Of a DNA stretch of 64,000 bases, positions 46,087-58,127 are shown piece by piece. The stretch is from positions 906,166-970,165 of the forward strand of contig MNCI01002989.1 of the NCBI GenBank assembly GCA_015680685.1. The letters are read 5' to 3'. The notes below the pieces were generated by a model, which was given only the letters and a program-made list of their open reading frames with translations, searched no databases and was not told the DNA's origin. Each line of letters begins with the position of its first letter. The stretch's first letter is position 1. The position numbers and the translations under genes were made by a program. The stretch is from Gnetum montanum (lineage: Eukaryota; Streptophyta; Gnetopsida; Gnetales; Gnetaceae).

Positions 46087-47350
46087 CTCTTACTTAAGGC
46101 TTTGAAAGGCTTCTTGGCATTAAGTTGTCCACTCATAGTACACTTCTTTCTTAAGCAAGTGTTGCATGGGTTGTAACTTATCTGTAAGCCTAGTGATAAA
46201 CCTAAAAATAAACTGTAATCTACCTTGTAATCCCTAAAGCTTCTTAAGGTTAGTAGGTGCTACCAATTTGGCTATGGCCTTAACCTTATCATGATCTACA
46301 TGTATCCCTACTTCAAAGACTACAAAGCCAAGCATCTTATTGGTCTTAACACCGAAGGCATACTTCTTAGGATTAAGCCTAAGCTCATATTTGAGACATC
46401 ATTTAAGCATAAGATCTAGGTCATTAGCATGATCATCAGCTATCTTAGACTTCATGGCTATGTCATCTATGTAATCATTAAGCAAACCTAACATGTAATC
46501 ACTAAAGATATAGGTCATGGCTCTCTGGTATGTTGCTTTGGTGTTCTTAAGGCCAAAGGGCATCATGGTATAACAAAAAGTACCCCATGGGGACATAATG
46601 GTTATGCTAAGTTGGTGCTCTAGGTTGATCCTAATTTGGTTATATCCCAAGAATTCATCCATAAAGGATAACAAGGCATGTTCAGCTATAGTATCAATGA
46701 GTTGACCAATACTAGGCAAAGGAAAGTTATCCTTGATAGTCACTTTATTTAGGTCTTGAAAATCAATGCAAATATGGATACTCCCATTTTTCTTAGGGAT
46801 TACCACTATGTTGGATACCAAATCTACATAATTGATAGCCCTAATGAAACCTACTTGGTAGAGCTTTGAGATTTCATCATGAACTGCCAAGAATAAATCA
46901 ATCTAATCTTGCGTACTTTTTGCTTAACTCATCTAATGCTAGGGTCTAGTATGAAGTTGTGCTAGACTAAACATGGATCTAGGCCTAACATGTTTTCATA
47001 TGACAAGGAAAATTCCTTAATGTTATTTTGTAAGATCTTGGTGATATCTTGGATGCATTGAGGCTCTCGTGAGGAACCTAGTTTAAGGGTTTTCTCCTCA
47101 TCACTCTGTGTTGTCATAGGAACCTAAACTAGAGGGTCTTCATTTATGTCTCTCACTTCTAATTCAAGGGTTTTGACTAGGTTTTTAGGCCATTCTAGAG
47201 GTTTCTCTATTAAGGCTATGTGGTCTATAAGACTCTCAAGCTCAAGATCTAGGCAACCAGGGTTGATACACTATTTAATATTACCATGAGGTTCATGTAG
47301 ATACAAAGGCAAATTGATTTACTCCCAGGTACTCATACTTTAATCTTGCA
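46087..47350 (-). pseudogene. rt: pol start and reverse transcriptase, Tat/Ogre-like element 3
   Basis: The upstream part (about 47050-46930) has EFSLSYENMLGLDP and VKQKVRKIR, the usual lead-in to plant Tat-type RT. The RT has VVIPKKNGSIHICIDFQDLN, FLGYNQI, MMPFGLKNTKATYQRAM and YIDD at 46473-46462, a form common in Tat elements. The connection region (RLQFIFRFITRLTDKLQPM) is cut by the LTR at 46086. RT frame 46890-46399 is open for 163 codons. RNase H and integrase were not found. Confidence 0.8.
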
Positions 47351-47547
47351 TATTAACCAAAAGAATATTAAGTGGCACTTGGGTAAAAGTGAATAAATAA
47401 TGTTAAAATGTCATAAAACATATGCAAATCTAATGCAATCAATGCCATTCAAGGTCATTAGTGAGATAAGCTAAATTCAGAAAAGTATAATGCGTAAAGG
47501 TCAAACAAGAGGAAGTATAAGGCTAAAAATGATCAATAAAGGCCACA

Positions 47548-47690
47548 ATTTCACTAGTTTAAGGCCTCCGTGGGCCATGATGTCAATTTATAGTCTTGGT
47601 CAACTATGATGCCAATTTAAGGCCTTAGCAGGCCATGGTCATATGGTGTCAAATGGTGGTCACAAAAGGTTAAACCCCACTATTTGATAC
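47548..47690 (-). repeat. GCC-type minisatellite on the RT side of element 3
   Basis: On the + strand: TTTAAGGCCTCCGTGGGCC, GATGCCAATTTAAGGCC, TTAGCAGGCCATGG. It has the same orientation as the block at 57778-57945, so array C and the antisense ORF are bracketed by GCC units. Confidence 0.75.
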
Positions 47691-47999
47691 CATTTAAAGG
47701 CCAAGAAAAAATTTATATAGAGCTATAATAAGACAAGCAATGAACATATAAGGCTATATAAAGGCCATAGAAGGTCAACAAGATCAAGGTAACATAAGTC
47801 CAAAAATGAGTCAGAACATTATATAACAAGTCAAAAATCATGCAAAAATAGACTATATATGGTAATGTTTTGTTATTATAGGTCAAAAATGATTAGGTAT
47901 TGCCATTTTTAGGCCTTATTAGGCCATGTTTTGAGGCTACATGGCTATTAGGTGAGTTCAGGCATCAATTAGGACTATTTTTGGGCTATTTAGACAAAA
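47691..47999. other. no gene seen
   Basis: AT-rich flank of array C. It contains ATATAAAGG at about 47737 and two further degenerate GCC-like words. Confidence 0.4.
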
Positions 48000-50825
48000 A
48001 AATCAAGTGTGTTGAGGCTTCCATGCTGGGCCCAACATGGAAAAAAGGGTCTTTAGTATGAAGACTAAGGAAAATATGTGTTAGGATATTCAAAGGTCCA
48101 AAACTAAGGTTCTAGGACCTTCCCAAGGTAGCATAGATTCATATCCATCAAAACTGGGCTCCCCAAAGGTCTATAAAGGCCAAAAGCACATTTTGAACTC
48201 TTTCACCCTTGTTTCCACACTCGCCAATGTGGAAAAGAGGGGATTTCAACATGGGAAACCAAAATCCAAGTAAAAATGGGGTCAAACATGGTCAAACAGG
48301 TAGCTAGAGTCCAAATCTAGAACTTATGCATCTCTCGGCTTTGTTTTGAGGTAGTTTAAGGTCGTTTAGAGTGTCAATTGGTGTCAAAATGGCTTCCCCC
48401 ATTCTTCCATGCTAGGCACAGTATCCTCAACATGGAAAAATAAGGAAACACTTATTTTATGAATTCAAAGTGATTTTGGGGCACTTTGACCAAGTTTCAA
48501 GGCCTCTAGGGTTACAGACTTTGATTCTGCAAGTTTCTAGCTGATTTTGGGCATGTTTGAAGGTTATTAAAGGGTACTTAAGGTCTTTCCTAAAGCCCCC
48601 TCCCCCCACCCAAATCTCCATGTTGGTGAAGTTACTTGAGCATGGAAGAATGTGGGGAATAGGTTTTGGAGGTTGAAATGAGGTTAGACAAGCAAAATCT
48701 TGAGACTATGAGGTCTTGGGCTTCTCTCGCAAAGATCTTTAACTTCCAAGAGTGTCATATTACCCTCAAAAGTGGAAAAGCAACTCTGATCCCCCACTTT
48801 ATTTCCATGCTAGGGAAGGTACTCCAACTTGGAAGAGGCAAGAATCTTAGATCTAGGCCAATTTTGGTCATAATCAATTATGCATGTTATCTCCCAAGGT
48901 TGCCAGGGTCAAGGGCTATGGATGCATGTCAAAATTGGATAGTTTTGGGCATCACTAAGTGCTTGTTTAGCTTCCCCATTTTCTTCCATGCTAAGGATAG
49001 AGAGCTCAACGTGGAAAATAAGGAGGAATGGATTTTTGACCATCCAGGATTAGTTTTGTAAAGTTTAAGGGCTCAAATTATTACTATCAAGGTTCTAGAG
49101 TGCATGAAAGGTTGCTTGATGTCATTCTGAAGTGTTTAGAAGCCCAAAACAAGTCCCCCTTTGGGTTTCCAAATTGGGGAAGCTACCCTTCACATGGAAA
49201 AAGGGATCCCTAGTGTGAAAGAATCATGCATCTCAGATCTAGGCCAATTTTGACCTCAATCAACTTTGCATATCAACCTCCAGGACTACCGAGGTTGAGG
49301 ACTAGGGTTTAGTGTTAAGTTTCGGCAACTTTGAGTTCTTCTAAGTGTTTTTTGGACTTCCCCCCTTCTTTCCACATTTGGGATGGAGAGCTATACATGG
49401 AAAACAAGGGGGAATAGATTTTTAACCTTCTAAAATTAGTTTCTTAAAGTTTGAAAGCTCCAAGTGATGCTAATAGTGTCCTAGAGTGCATACAAGCTTG
49501 GTTAATGTTGCTCTAAGGTAGTTATGGACTTCAAATTGGTTTCCCCATTAATTTCCATGCTACGAAACATGGAGAAAAAATTTCCAACACAAAAATATCA
49601 TAAAACTTAGATCTAGCCTAATTTTAACTTCAATCAACCATGCACGTCAGCCTCTGGGGTTACCAAGGTGGAAGACTAGGGTTTAGAGCCAAAACTAGTG
49701 ATTTTAAACGTTTTTTAAGTGGTTCTTGGACTTTCCCCTCTTTTCCATGTTGGAGCTTCCATGCTCAGCATGGAAAATTGGGGGAAAAGCTTTGTGGCAC
49801 TTTATGGTCACTTTTGGTTATGCATGTGGGCTTCTCAGGTTATTATCGACAATGGTCAATGCCTGGTGTCAAAATGTGGCTATCTTGAAGGTTGATGGAT
49901 GGTTTTTGAACTTCCCCCCTTTTTTCCACATTGGAGCTTCATGCTTAGTGTGCAAAAATGGGTGGAAAGCTTTTTGGTCATTTTTGGCCACTTTTAGTCA
50001 TGCATGCAGGTTTCTAAGGTCGTCAATGCCAACCACTACTACTTGATGTAAAAATTTGGTTATTTCAAGGTTGTTAAGGAATTTTTGGATCTTCTTCTCC
50101 CCCCTCCCCTTTTCACACTAGTATGTGGAAAAATGGGGGGAAGTGATTTTTGGTTACTTTTAGTCATTTTCGATCATGCATGTAGGTTTCTAAGGTCGCT
50201 GGTGCCAACTGCTACTACTTGATGTCAAAATTTCGTTTTTACAAGGTTTTTAAGGCATTTTTTGGACTTCCTACACCCCCGCCCCTACCACTTTTCCATG
50301 CTAGGGCTTCCATGCCCAATATGAAAAAATGGGGGGAATGCTTTTTGGTTACTTTTTGTCACTTTTGGGCATGCATGCATGTTCACAAGGTTATCGATGT
50401 TACCTACTACCATCTAACATTGAAACTTGATTGTTTCAAGGATCATCAGATATTTCTTAGGCCTCCCCCTTTTTTCCACACTTGGGCTTCTATGCTTAGT
50501 GTGGAAACATGGGAGGAAAGCTTTTTGATCATTTTTTGTTGATCTGGCCATGCATGAGTGCTCAAGGTTGCTGACGTTAACCATCTATGCCTAGGATCAA
50601 GATTTGATCATTTTGGAGGTTGTGAGGGGTTCCCCCCTTTTTTCCACACTAAGGGTGGAAGGCTCAGCATGGAAGAGGTCCCCCTCAATGAAAAAAATCA
50701 TATAAGGCCAAATCAATAGCTGATAGACCATGCATGTCAACCTCCAAGGTTGCCAATGTTGATGGTCGATGTTGGGTGTCAAGATTTGATAGTTTGGAGG
50801 TTTCTAAGTACCTCATGATATCGCG
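48000..50825. repeat. array C: ~187-bp tandem repeat, 15 units, TTCCATG...CATGGAA dyads
   Basis: Dyads start near 48019, 48213, 48405, 48617, 48803, 48984, 49167, 49369, 49553, 49743, 49924, 50111, 50294, 50474 and 50642; the mean step is 187 bp. The first is TTCCATGCTGGG followed by CCCAACATGGAA, almost perfect. Units also share GGCCAATTTTG, TCAACCTCCAAGGTTGCC, a TTTTTGGACTTCCCCC run before the dyad, and a G-run after it. Copies are diverged, and open frames through it are chance. Confidence 0.9.
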
Positions 50826-50855
50826 CCCCCCCCCCCCCCCCCCCCCCCCCCCCCC
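50826..50855. repeat. poly-C tract (30 bp)
   Basis: Thirty consecutive C end array C. Sequence to its right is unrelated to the array unit. It may be a real homopolymer growth of the C-run of the unit, or an assembly join. Confidence 0.95.
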
Positions 50856-51545
50856 TAGGCTAACCAACATCACCATCCTCCACTGTGTCTACCTTCAATT
50901 GTTGTGCACTCAAGTCATTATCCCCATGTTTCTTACCTTTTCCTATTAGTTGCACAAGCCTACCTTATGCTGCATTGCCTTACATGAATCATGCAAGCCC
51001 ATTGAGGGCTACATAACCCCAAGGCTTCATGGCATGTTGCTGTATCCTTGGCTACCCTGGCCCATAACACATTCCATCACACCTTACCACATACTTGTGG
51101 CTATCCTATGCATGTCCCCATACCATCGTCAAGCTCCATTGCCTCTACATCAAGGCACAACAAACCCTCCTACATCACTAATCCAAATAATAAATTTTTT
51201 TAAGTCTTCATAAACATTACATATTTCATGTATTATGTTTGACCTTTAAATCAAATCTTTTTTAAGCTAACCGAATTAAAAACACATATATCTAGTGTAA
51301 AAGCATACATGGAAATTTCCAAACTCTATATATATATATATTAAAAATTTATTAAAGAAATACTAAACTCAATACTATTTTATCTTGTTCCATATAGGTT
51401 GACATAGTTTTTTCTATTTTTAACTTTGTTTTACCCTAATACAACTCTACTTTACTTTCTTTTACCAAATTATACCTTACCTTTATCTTGTTACAACTAG
51501 ATTTTATCTTGTTTTACCAAGTCTCACCTTGCTTTTGCCTCATAC
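50856..51545. other. unassigned AT-rich stretch
   Basis: Holds a (TA)8-like run at 51327-51342 and loose TTTTACC/TTGTTA repeats near 51410-51530. A single N occurs at about 51547. No gene seen. Confidence 0.5.
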
Positions 51546-51549
51546 TGNC

Positions 51550-51990
51550 CCCATCTATCCATGCTAAGGGTGAAATGCTCAGAATGAAAAAAGCCTTCCC
51601 TAGTGTGAAACACATCAAATCCTATATTTTCACCAATTTTGATTAGGTTTGATGAAGTTCCAAGGCTACCAAAGATGCTTAGAGGGGTTCTAGGTCATGT
51701 GGAGCTCACTTTGGGGTCAAACTTATGCTAGATGAGTGTTGGGAGGCAAGAGTAAGTGTTACCCCCCTTCTTCCATGCTAGGCACTGTTACACTAGTGTG
51801 GAAATCCATGCTACTTAGCCATGCTCATGTTTTAACCAATTTTGGAAACTTGTGCTTGAAAAAGGCAAGTCTAGGTTACTAAAAATAGAAAGATGTTGTA
51901 ATGATAATGAATTTGTAAAATAATTGGCATGTTTCCACATTGGGCATGGCATTCCAAGCTTAAAAGTATTAAATCAAGGTTTCCATAATG
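51550..51990. repeat. three further, looser units of array C
   Basis: ATCCATGCTAAGGGTGAAATG (about 51557), TTCCATGCTAGGCACTGTTA (about 51772) and TTTCCACATTGGGCATGGC (about 51930) carry the array C word at wider steps, nearer to the antisense ORF. Confidence 0.6.
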
Positions 51991-51999
51991 TTTGAGGTG

Positions 52000-53938
52000 T
52001 CAAAATTGGCAAAAAATCTTAGTGATGATGCAAATTTTGGCCACAAGAAAAGGTGCAGGGTGGGCCCCATAATCCAAAAATTCAAAATTTTGAAAAGTGA
52101 AGTTGTTTCTCCCCTAAAGCCAATGTGAACTAGACTTTTCCCCCTTTTTCTTTAGTGCACTTGTAGTCATGGTGCATTGAATTAGCAGTTGGGGTATCAT
52201 TTAGGTTTCAAATGGGTTTTATAAGTCAAATTTTGCAAATTTTGATCATAATTATCATTCTTTCACAACAATGCATTTGAGGAGAGCTCTGATAGAGATT
52301 CTTGTGGTAGCCACAACCAATCTTCAACATGGAAGACTCCCACCTCCCTTGCAACCAACGTAGAACTTCTATCGTCTTCCAATTTCTATCTTCCTCAACA
52401 TTGAGCCTATCACAGCACCAAAACAAAGAGGAGGAAAGAGCACGAACCCCACAATCCAAAGGTTGGATGAGCATTCAAGGGAGTTATCAAAGGTTCCTAG
52501 GCCTATCTCCATTCAAGCCCCATCTATCATTGCTCCAAAGTAGGCAATTCTACCTATTTTTGCCTTTGTTTTTTCTGATTTTTCTAGTTTTTCTGTTTTT
52601 TAAATGTTGAGGCCATTTTTTTAGATCTACTCCAGTAGACAGACTAAAATGAAATTTTGACAAAATCCCATCTCCTATTTTGGCTACTCCCATGTAGATC
52701 TATAGTTTTTTTATCACTTTAGCTTTTGCAAATTTGATTTTGAAAATACGGCTTGTTATTTTGTGCTTTTTCCTCAAAATCTTGGGGTATGGCCTTATTT
52801 TACATATCTAGGCCTTAGTATTTGTCAAAATTAAATTTTAACACAATCCTACCCTATTATTTTGATGTGAATTTAAATGGGTTTTAATGGTTTTGGCTAT
52901 TTCAACCATTTTAATGGCTATATGAAAACTTTAGGCTTTGGGATTTTTGAAGTTTTGCTACAAAAAAGCAAGGAAATTTGTGTATTTTTCTCAATTAAAT
53001 TTCAACATATTTGTAAAATTAAAGGCTATAATTTCTTAGCCCTTTCTTTAAGCTTTCTTATGGTTGTTTTCTTGTTTAATTTGGCTTTGAAATGAGGAAG
53101 TTATGGTTGTTTTCCTAACATTGCGCAGTTAGGTTATTTATGCTGCTTTTGTAATTTCATGTAGATTTGTGAAATTTTCATAAGAAAATGGTAAATTTTT
53201 TTGCTATTTTCTAGTCATGTCTGCATGGGCTTTGGGTTCAACTTTCCAACAAAGTTGGAATCACTCTAATTGTACTTAAAACGAATTTTTTATGAATTTT
53301 TTGCTATGGCTATGTGAATCATGGCAAAACTCATGGTTGTAGTACATTGCCCAAAATAGAAGTGGTTGATATGCTTAATTTTTCTTTTTTAAGAAGATTA
53401 AAATTTTTGTCTATTTTAAATAAGTTTTTATTATAGCTTCATAGGTTTTTCTAAGTTTATCATGTTTTTTTCTAAACTTGTACATAGTTTAGATGTTTTT
53501 TGCCAAATTTATGCATGCTTTGCATAATTTAGATGCTTTTTCCAAACTTATGCTTGTTTTTTTCCAAATTTATGCATAATTTAGACTAAGACATAGTTTT
53601 GGCTATAATTTTTTGGATTTAAAGGCCATGAAATATGGTAACAATGCCTTTATGGAATTTCTGAAGATAATTTAGATAAACATCTAAGAGCTTTTTACAA
53701 AGACTAATTTCACCTCCGACTTAGGAAGTTTTTTCTAAATTTATTGAGAAATTCCAATTGGTCATGATGCAAGGATATGCAAGGTTGTAATAATGTTTTC
53801 TTGTGAAGTCACTTAGACTAATTTAGATAAACACCTTAGAGCTTTTTATAGAGGATAATTTCACCTCCGACTAGATGTTTTATCTAAGTTTGTTAATTCT
53901 AATAGGTCATAATGTTTTTACTTTGTTTCATGCAAGGT
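52000..53938 (+). other. leader / first-intron-like region of the antisense ORF of element 3
   Basis: Near 52420-52530 there is a basic, Pro-rich frame that might be a first exon (KSTNPTIQRLDEHSR). From 52550 a T-rich stretch without coding resembles the intron-like stretch of element 1. Bases about 53661-53811 are repeated at 53812-53930 with an offset of 151 bp. The region ends at TTTCATGCAAG at 53938, a possible acceptor. Confidence 0.4.
53661..53930 (+). repeat. 151-bp direct repeat
   Basis: TTTAGATAAACATCTAAGAG with AATTTCACCTCCGACT (53671 on) recurs as TTTAGATAAACACCTTAGAG with the same second phrase (53822 on). The second copy is shorter. Confidence 0.85.
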
Positions 53939-56900
53939 CTTCTTGAGGCCTATTCTCATTATAGTGGAGTTGGTTGGCATTTTGTGCTACATTGGTCATC
54001 CCAAGACCAATACTCCACCACACGACATGCATCTTGGGAAGCTCTCATTATGGTTTTGACCTAGGGCAAGGGACTTCCTTGCCTACCTCCTTAGGAACTT
54101 CAATGTGATGTTGTGGTTACACTTGTTTGTGGATGTAGCTGGGGTTGTTGTGAAGACCCTATTGCCTTGGGCATCTAGACTAATTGCTAGGTATATTATC
54201 AATAAACTAATTCCTAAGACCACAAAGGGACCTATAGATGTCATAAGTTCATGCTACCTTTCAGAGATCTAGACAATGCCAAAGCATAGTTAGTATACTA
54301 CTAACAATACCTTGATGTGGCACATAGAGCCCACACATTATTCCAAAACCCACCTGGCACCATGTATCGTCTACAAGGGTAAACATGATTATTACAATGC
54401 TTTTATGGTTTTGGCTTGATTACCTTACCTAACTTCATTAATTTCACTTCTTGCAAGTACAAGGTTAATAATGATCAAGGCTTTATAATTAATGACCAAA
54501 TCTTTACAATGGCTCAAACTTCTTTAGATGAATTCACCAAGAGTCCCCAAATCATAGCTATTATGTATTAGCAGTTAAGAGGGGACTTTGATGAATATGC
54601 CACCAAGTTTAACCTTGTATACAAGAAGTGCAAGGATGATAAGACGATGTACAGTTAGTGGGTAGATGACGATAGCATAGATTAGACCCTTGTAGCTGGA
54701 ACCTCTACATTGCAGAAGAAAAGTAAAGGTGAACATATAACTTCTAGTGTTTTATGGTGTTAAGTGTCTTATTGCTTTTCTTGGTTGTTGGAATTGCTCA
54801 TATGGATGCTAACCTTTGATTATTGCTTTGCAGGACCTTCCACCTCAGCTAATGTCACTATATCACTTTCATGTTCACATCATGAGAACACCCTCATCCT
54901 AAATTTTGGTGATGTTGCATTAGTGTAGGAGTGGCTAAAGGGGTAGGCGCCTGGATACGTTCAAGAAAATATCCAATGTGTAGGTTTTCTTGATGTATTT
55001 ATGGCACCTACTTCTTCCATTCCTACTATGAAGATGTTTCATGTTATCAACTCCTTTGATGAGGATTTTGGTGGCTTTAGCACCATCATCCAAGGTGTTA
55101 AGGTGAACATTGATGTAGGTGCTAGCCTCTTTCATGACTTGTTTGGTGTCCCTACTGATGGGGCTAAGGTTTTCACTAGGACAATGAGGGAATTATGCCA
55201 TCACAAGGAAGTTCTAAAGTGGCTTGGTGCCAGCATGGGCCACTTTAGAATTTCAATGGATAGCTTCACAAACCCTAATGCAAAGGAATCATATCCTTTG
55301 TTTAGGTTTGGTGCATTCCCCAAAGTGCTATCACAAAACAAGGTAATCAACCTAGCATAGAGATGGACCTTTAATAAGGTCTTAATGGAGGGCATAAAAT
55401 ATGATTAGGCTACTGCTTTGGCTACTAGGCTTCAAGAGGAGATCCTTAGACTCCATGTTAACACCTCTACAATAATCCATATGCACTTTGCATTTTTTGT
55501 AGGTTATCTAAAGAGGTTTGAAGAGTTTTTGCTAGTGTATAAGAATGGATGATGGGTTTCCCAAGACCCAAGACAATTTTCTAGGCCTTGGATAAAGCAC
55601 ATTTATTTAACATTGTAGGCTCAAAACCCACTAGAGGGAATTAATGAAACATTATCCATCACCACTAAGAATCCTGATGTTAGGTAGCATGAGTCTCTTG
55701 ACAATACTGATGATGATGAGCCCCTTTCATTTCCTACTAGTGTCCAAGATGCTAGATGATAGCGCATGGAGGCTGAAGGGGCATCTAGAGAGAAACTCAA
55801 GAGGCATATGGAGGAGGCACCCCAAACATCAGATCAGCCTACCTCGAAGAAGCTTAAGTTCAAGCTTAAGACATCATAGCAAGTAGTCATAGGTATGCTT
55901 TTTTAACTTTGTCTATTTCATGTTTTAAAATTTTATGGCTACTTTATGGTTTTATGTGTTGACTGGTTCTATATGTGCTATGCTTATAGATAAACATTAG
56001 ATTATAGTAGCTCAAGCTACTGTGGAGGCAGAACAAAGGTGTGCAGAAGAGCCACTCCTAAACCAACCTATGGTTGAAGGACTCACTGATGTAAGTCTAT
56101 ATGATTTAGATGCCTTTGTTTGGTGAGGAGGTACCAGGTACCTCTCCCATCATCATCCCAAAGGAGGAGAATGAGGAGGAATATCCAAGTATGCTTATGG
56201 ATCACTATTTTTGTTATATCTTATTGGTTATATTTGGTTGTCATCCTAACCTTTCGATGATTGTTATGCTTATAGTATTTCTTGAGCCACCAACACAAGA
56301 TCCCTTCCTTGAGTTTCATGTAAAACCATGGGTAGAGACTCCAGACAAAGTGGAGTTCCTGCATGGAATGGCTAAGAACATCATCAATCTATTACATCAG
56401 GTTATACCTAAGATAGGTAAGGATTTTGTTTTATGTGATTTGGTTGTAGGCTTTATTTGCATTATGGCTATTTAAGGTTGTGTCTTATGGTTGAATTTTA
56501 TGCTTTGTGCAATACCATATGTGGAGTGGAACTCTAGTAAAAATATGGAGATAGACTCCTTGCCTAGACCTCCCTCTGACATTTCTAGTGATCTTGTGAA
56601 GCTATACAACACTAACACTAGTTTAGCAATGTCATGCGCAAAAGCTTCATGGGAGCTAGAGAGGTCTAATGAATCCTTATGGAAGGGAATTGTGGCCTTG
56701 AGGGAAAAGGTTCAAAGGCAAGAGGATATGATTAGGGATCTCTGAGACCATAAAGCCTTTGTGAAAGCCCAAGTGGCTAACTCAGGGAAGTTACGAACTA
56801 AGGAGATCACTTGGGCCTACTACTGGGATGTCATTTAACAAAAAGTAATGATCCTATGAGAGATGGTAGAGCAACGTATGCAAATGGATCTCATCTTCCA

Positions 56901-57516
56901 AAAGGTTGAGGACTGGAAGAATCATTGCACTTGGGTCCTACAGTGGGGAAAGACACAAAAGGCCCACAAGTGTCAATATGAGGTAGATCATGGGGCCTAC
57001 GTAAAATGGATTAAGGAAGAGTCAATTGAATGACACAAGAAAGAGTTGTTCATTTAGGAGATCCAAGTAGAGAGTGCTTATCAACTCTTTGAAAGCACTC
57101 TTAAGGTGGAGCAATCCCATACTTTTCAAATCACTACCATTGTGAGTGAGACTACTACAACTACTAGTACTCATGAGCCTCCTACTTGGACTCCTATAGA
57201 TAGATCCAACATTCTTTTTGGCATTGATCTTGGGGATTTTGACTAAGTCAACATGACGGAGGACCAAATCCTCTATCATTTGGAGGAAGGCCTTCCTCAT
57301 CTACCCCTAGAAGTGATGGAGCTAGACTCTCTGCAGGTTTGATATATTCTATGCTTTAGTCTTTGTTTTAAATCATGATCTTGGTTGTGGGTTACTAACT
57401 AGCTATATGTTATTGCATTTTAGACCTCAAGAGACATTGGTAGACCTAGCAATGAGGGTGGGAATGACCCACCACTTCCTCCTCTAAATGCCACTCAGCA
57501 GCCTCCTTCAATTTAG
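53939..57516 (+). pseudogene. multi-exon ORF antisense to gag-pro/pol of element 3
   Basis: Coding blocks alternate with GT...AG introns at 54379-54457, 54729-54833, 55893-55989, 56189-56275 and 57337-57423; one more donor is at 56417 with its acceptor unclear. Exon 1 includes RARDFLAYLLRNFNVMLWLH and PIDVISSCYLSEI. Later exons have VGASLFHDLFGVPTDGAKV, KEVLKWLGASMGHFRISMDS and an acidic tract PKEENEEEYP. A coiled-coil-like region follows (SWELERSNESLWKGIVALRE), then a Thr-rich tail. The last exon is TSRDIGRPSNEGGNDPPLPP. In-frame stops are again mostly TAG. Extra antisense ORFs are known in plant Tat-type elements; I could not match this one to a named domain. Being antisense explains how introns could persist. 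Confidence 0.6.
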
Positions 57517-57777
57517 CTTGTTTTTGTTTTTATGGTGATGGCTATGGTTAGCCAAAACTATGTTATGGATGGTTATTCTTTGGCATCATTGCTACACATT
57601 ATGATTATGGCTATATGTTATGGACACATTTAAATTTAAATTTAAATATTGGTTTTATTTTGGCTATATGCATTTATAGTAGTAAATGTTATAAACATGG
57701 CTATATTTACATTTTGATTATAACATTAAATTGATATGATAATAGGCTCAACAAAAGGAGATAAAATAATGGAAGGA
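57517..57777. other. no gene seen
   Basis: AT-rich 3' flank of the antisense ORF, with repeats of GGCTATRT-like words. Confidence 0.4.
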
Positions 57778-57945
57778 ACATTTGCCATTTTTAGGCCATC
57801 GTGGGCACAGGTTATCTAGTTTTGCCAATTTAAGGCCATGATGGGCTATCATGCCAATTTAACGTCTTAGCAGATGTAGTGCTAGTTTAACATATTAATA
57901 GATTAGAATGCTAGTTTAAGGTCATAGCAAGTTATATGCTAAAAG
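57778..57945 (-). repeat. GCC-type minisatellite after gag-pro 3
   Basis: On the + strand: GCCAATTTAAGGCCATGATG, GGGCTATCATGCCAATTTAA, and drifted units. In gag direction it reads GCCTTAAATTGGC, as in elements 1 and 2, and lies right after gag-pro. Confidence 0.8.
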
Positions 57946-58127
57946 AGAAGCTTTTTTAATGTTTAAAACATAAGTAAAAATAAAGAAAGGTTGCAAAAAA
58001 TAGGTAACAATGCAAATAATTTATGGCTACATGCATAACAAAGATATAATAATTTACAAAAGAAAAATAAGGTCATCTGGCTATCATGGCATCCAATAAT
58101 AGAGGCGTAGGAAAGTTAAGGTAAGCT

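Noticed and set aside
48666-50046. Several 80-130-codon ORFs inside array C
   Set aside because: They drift with the tandem unit, have no consistent frame from unit to unit and no motifs.
50685-50949. ORFs with Gly or Pro runs near 50.8 kb
   Set aside because: Created by the 30-base poly-C tract.
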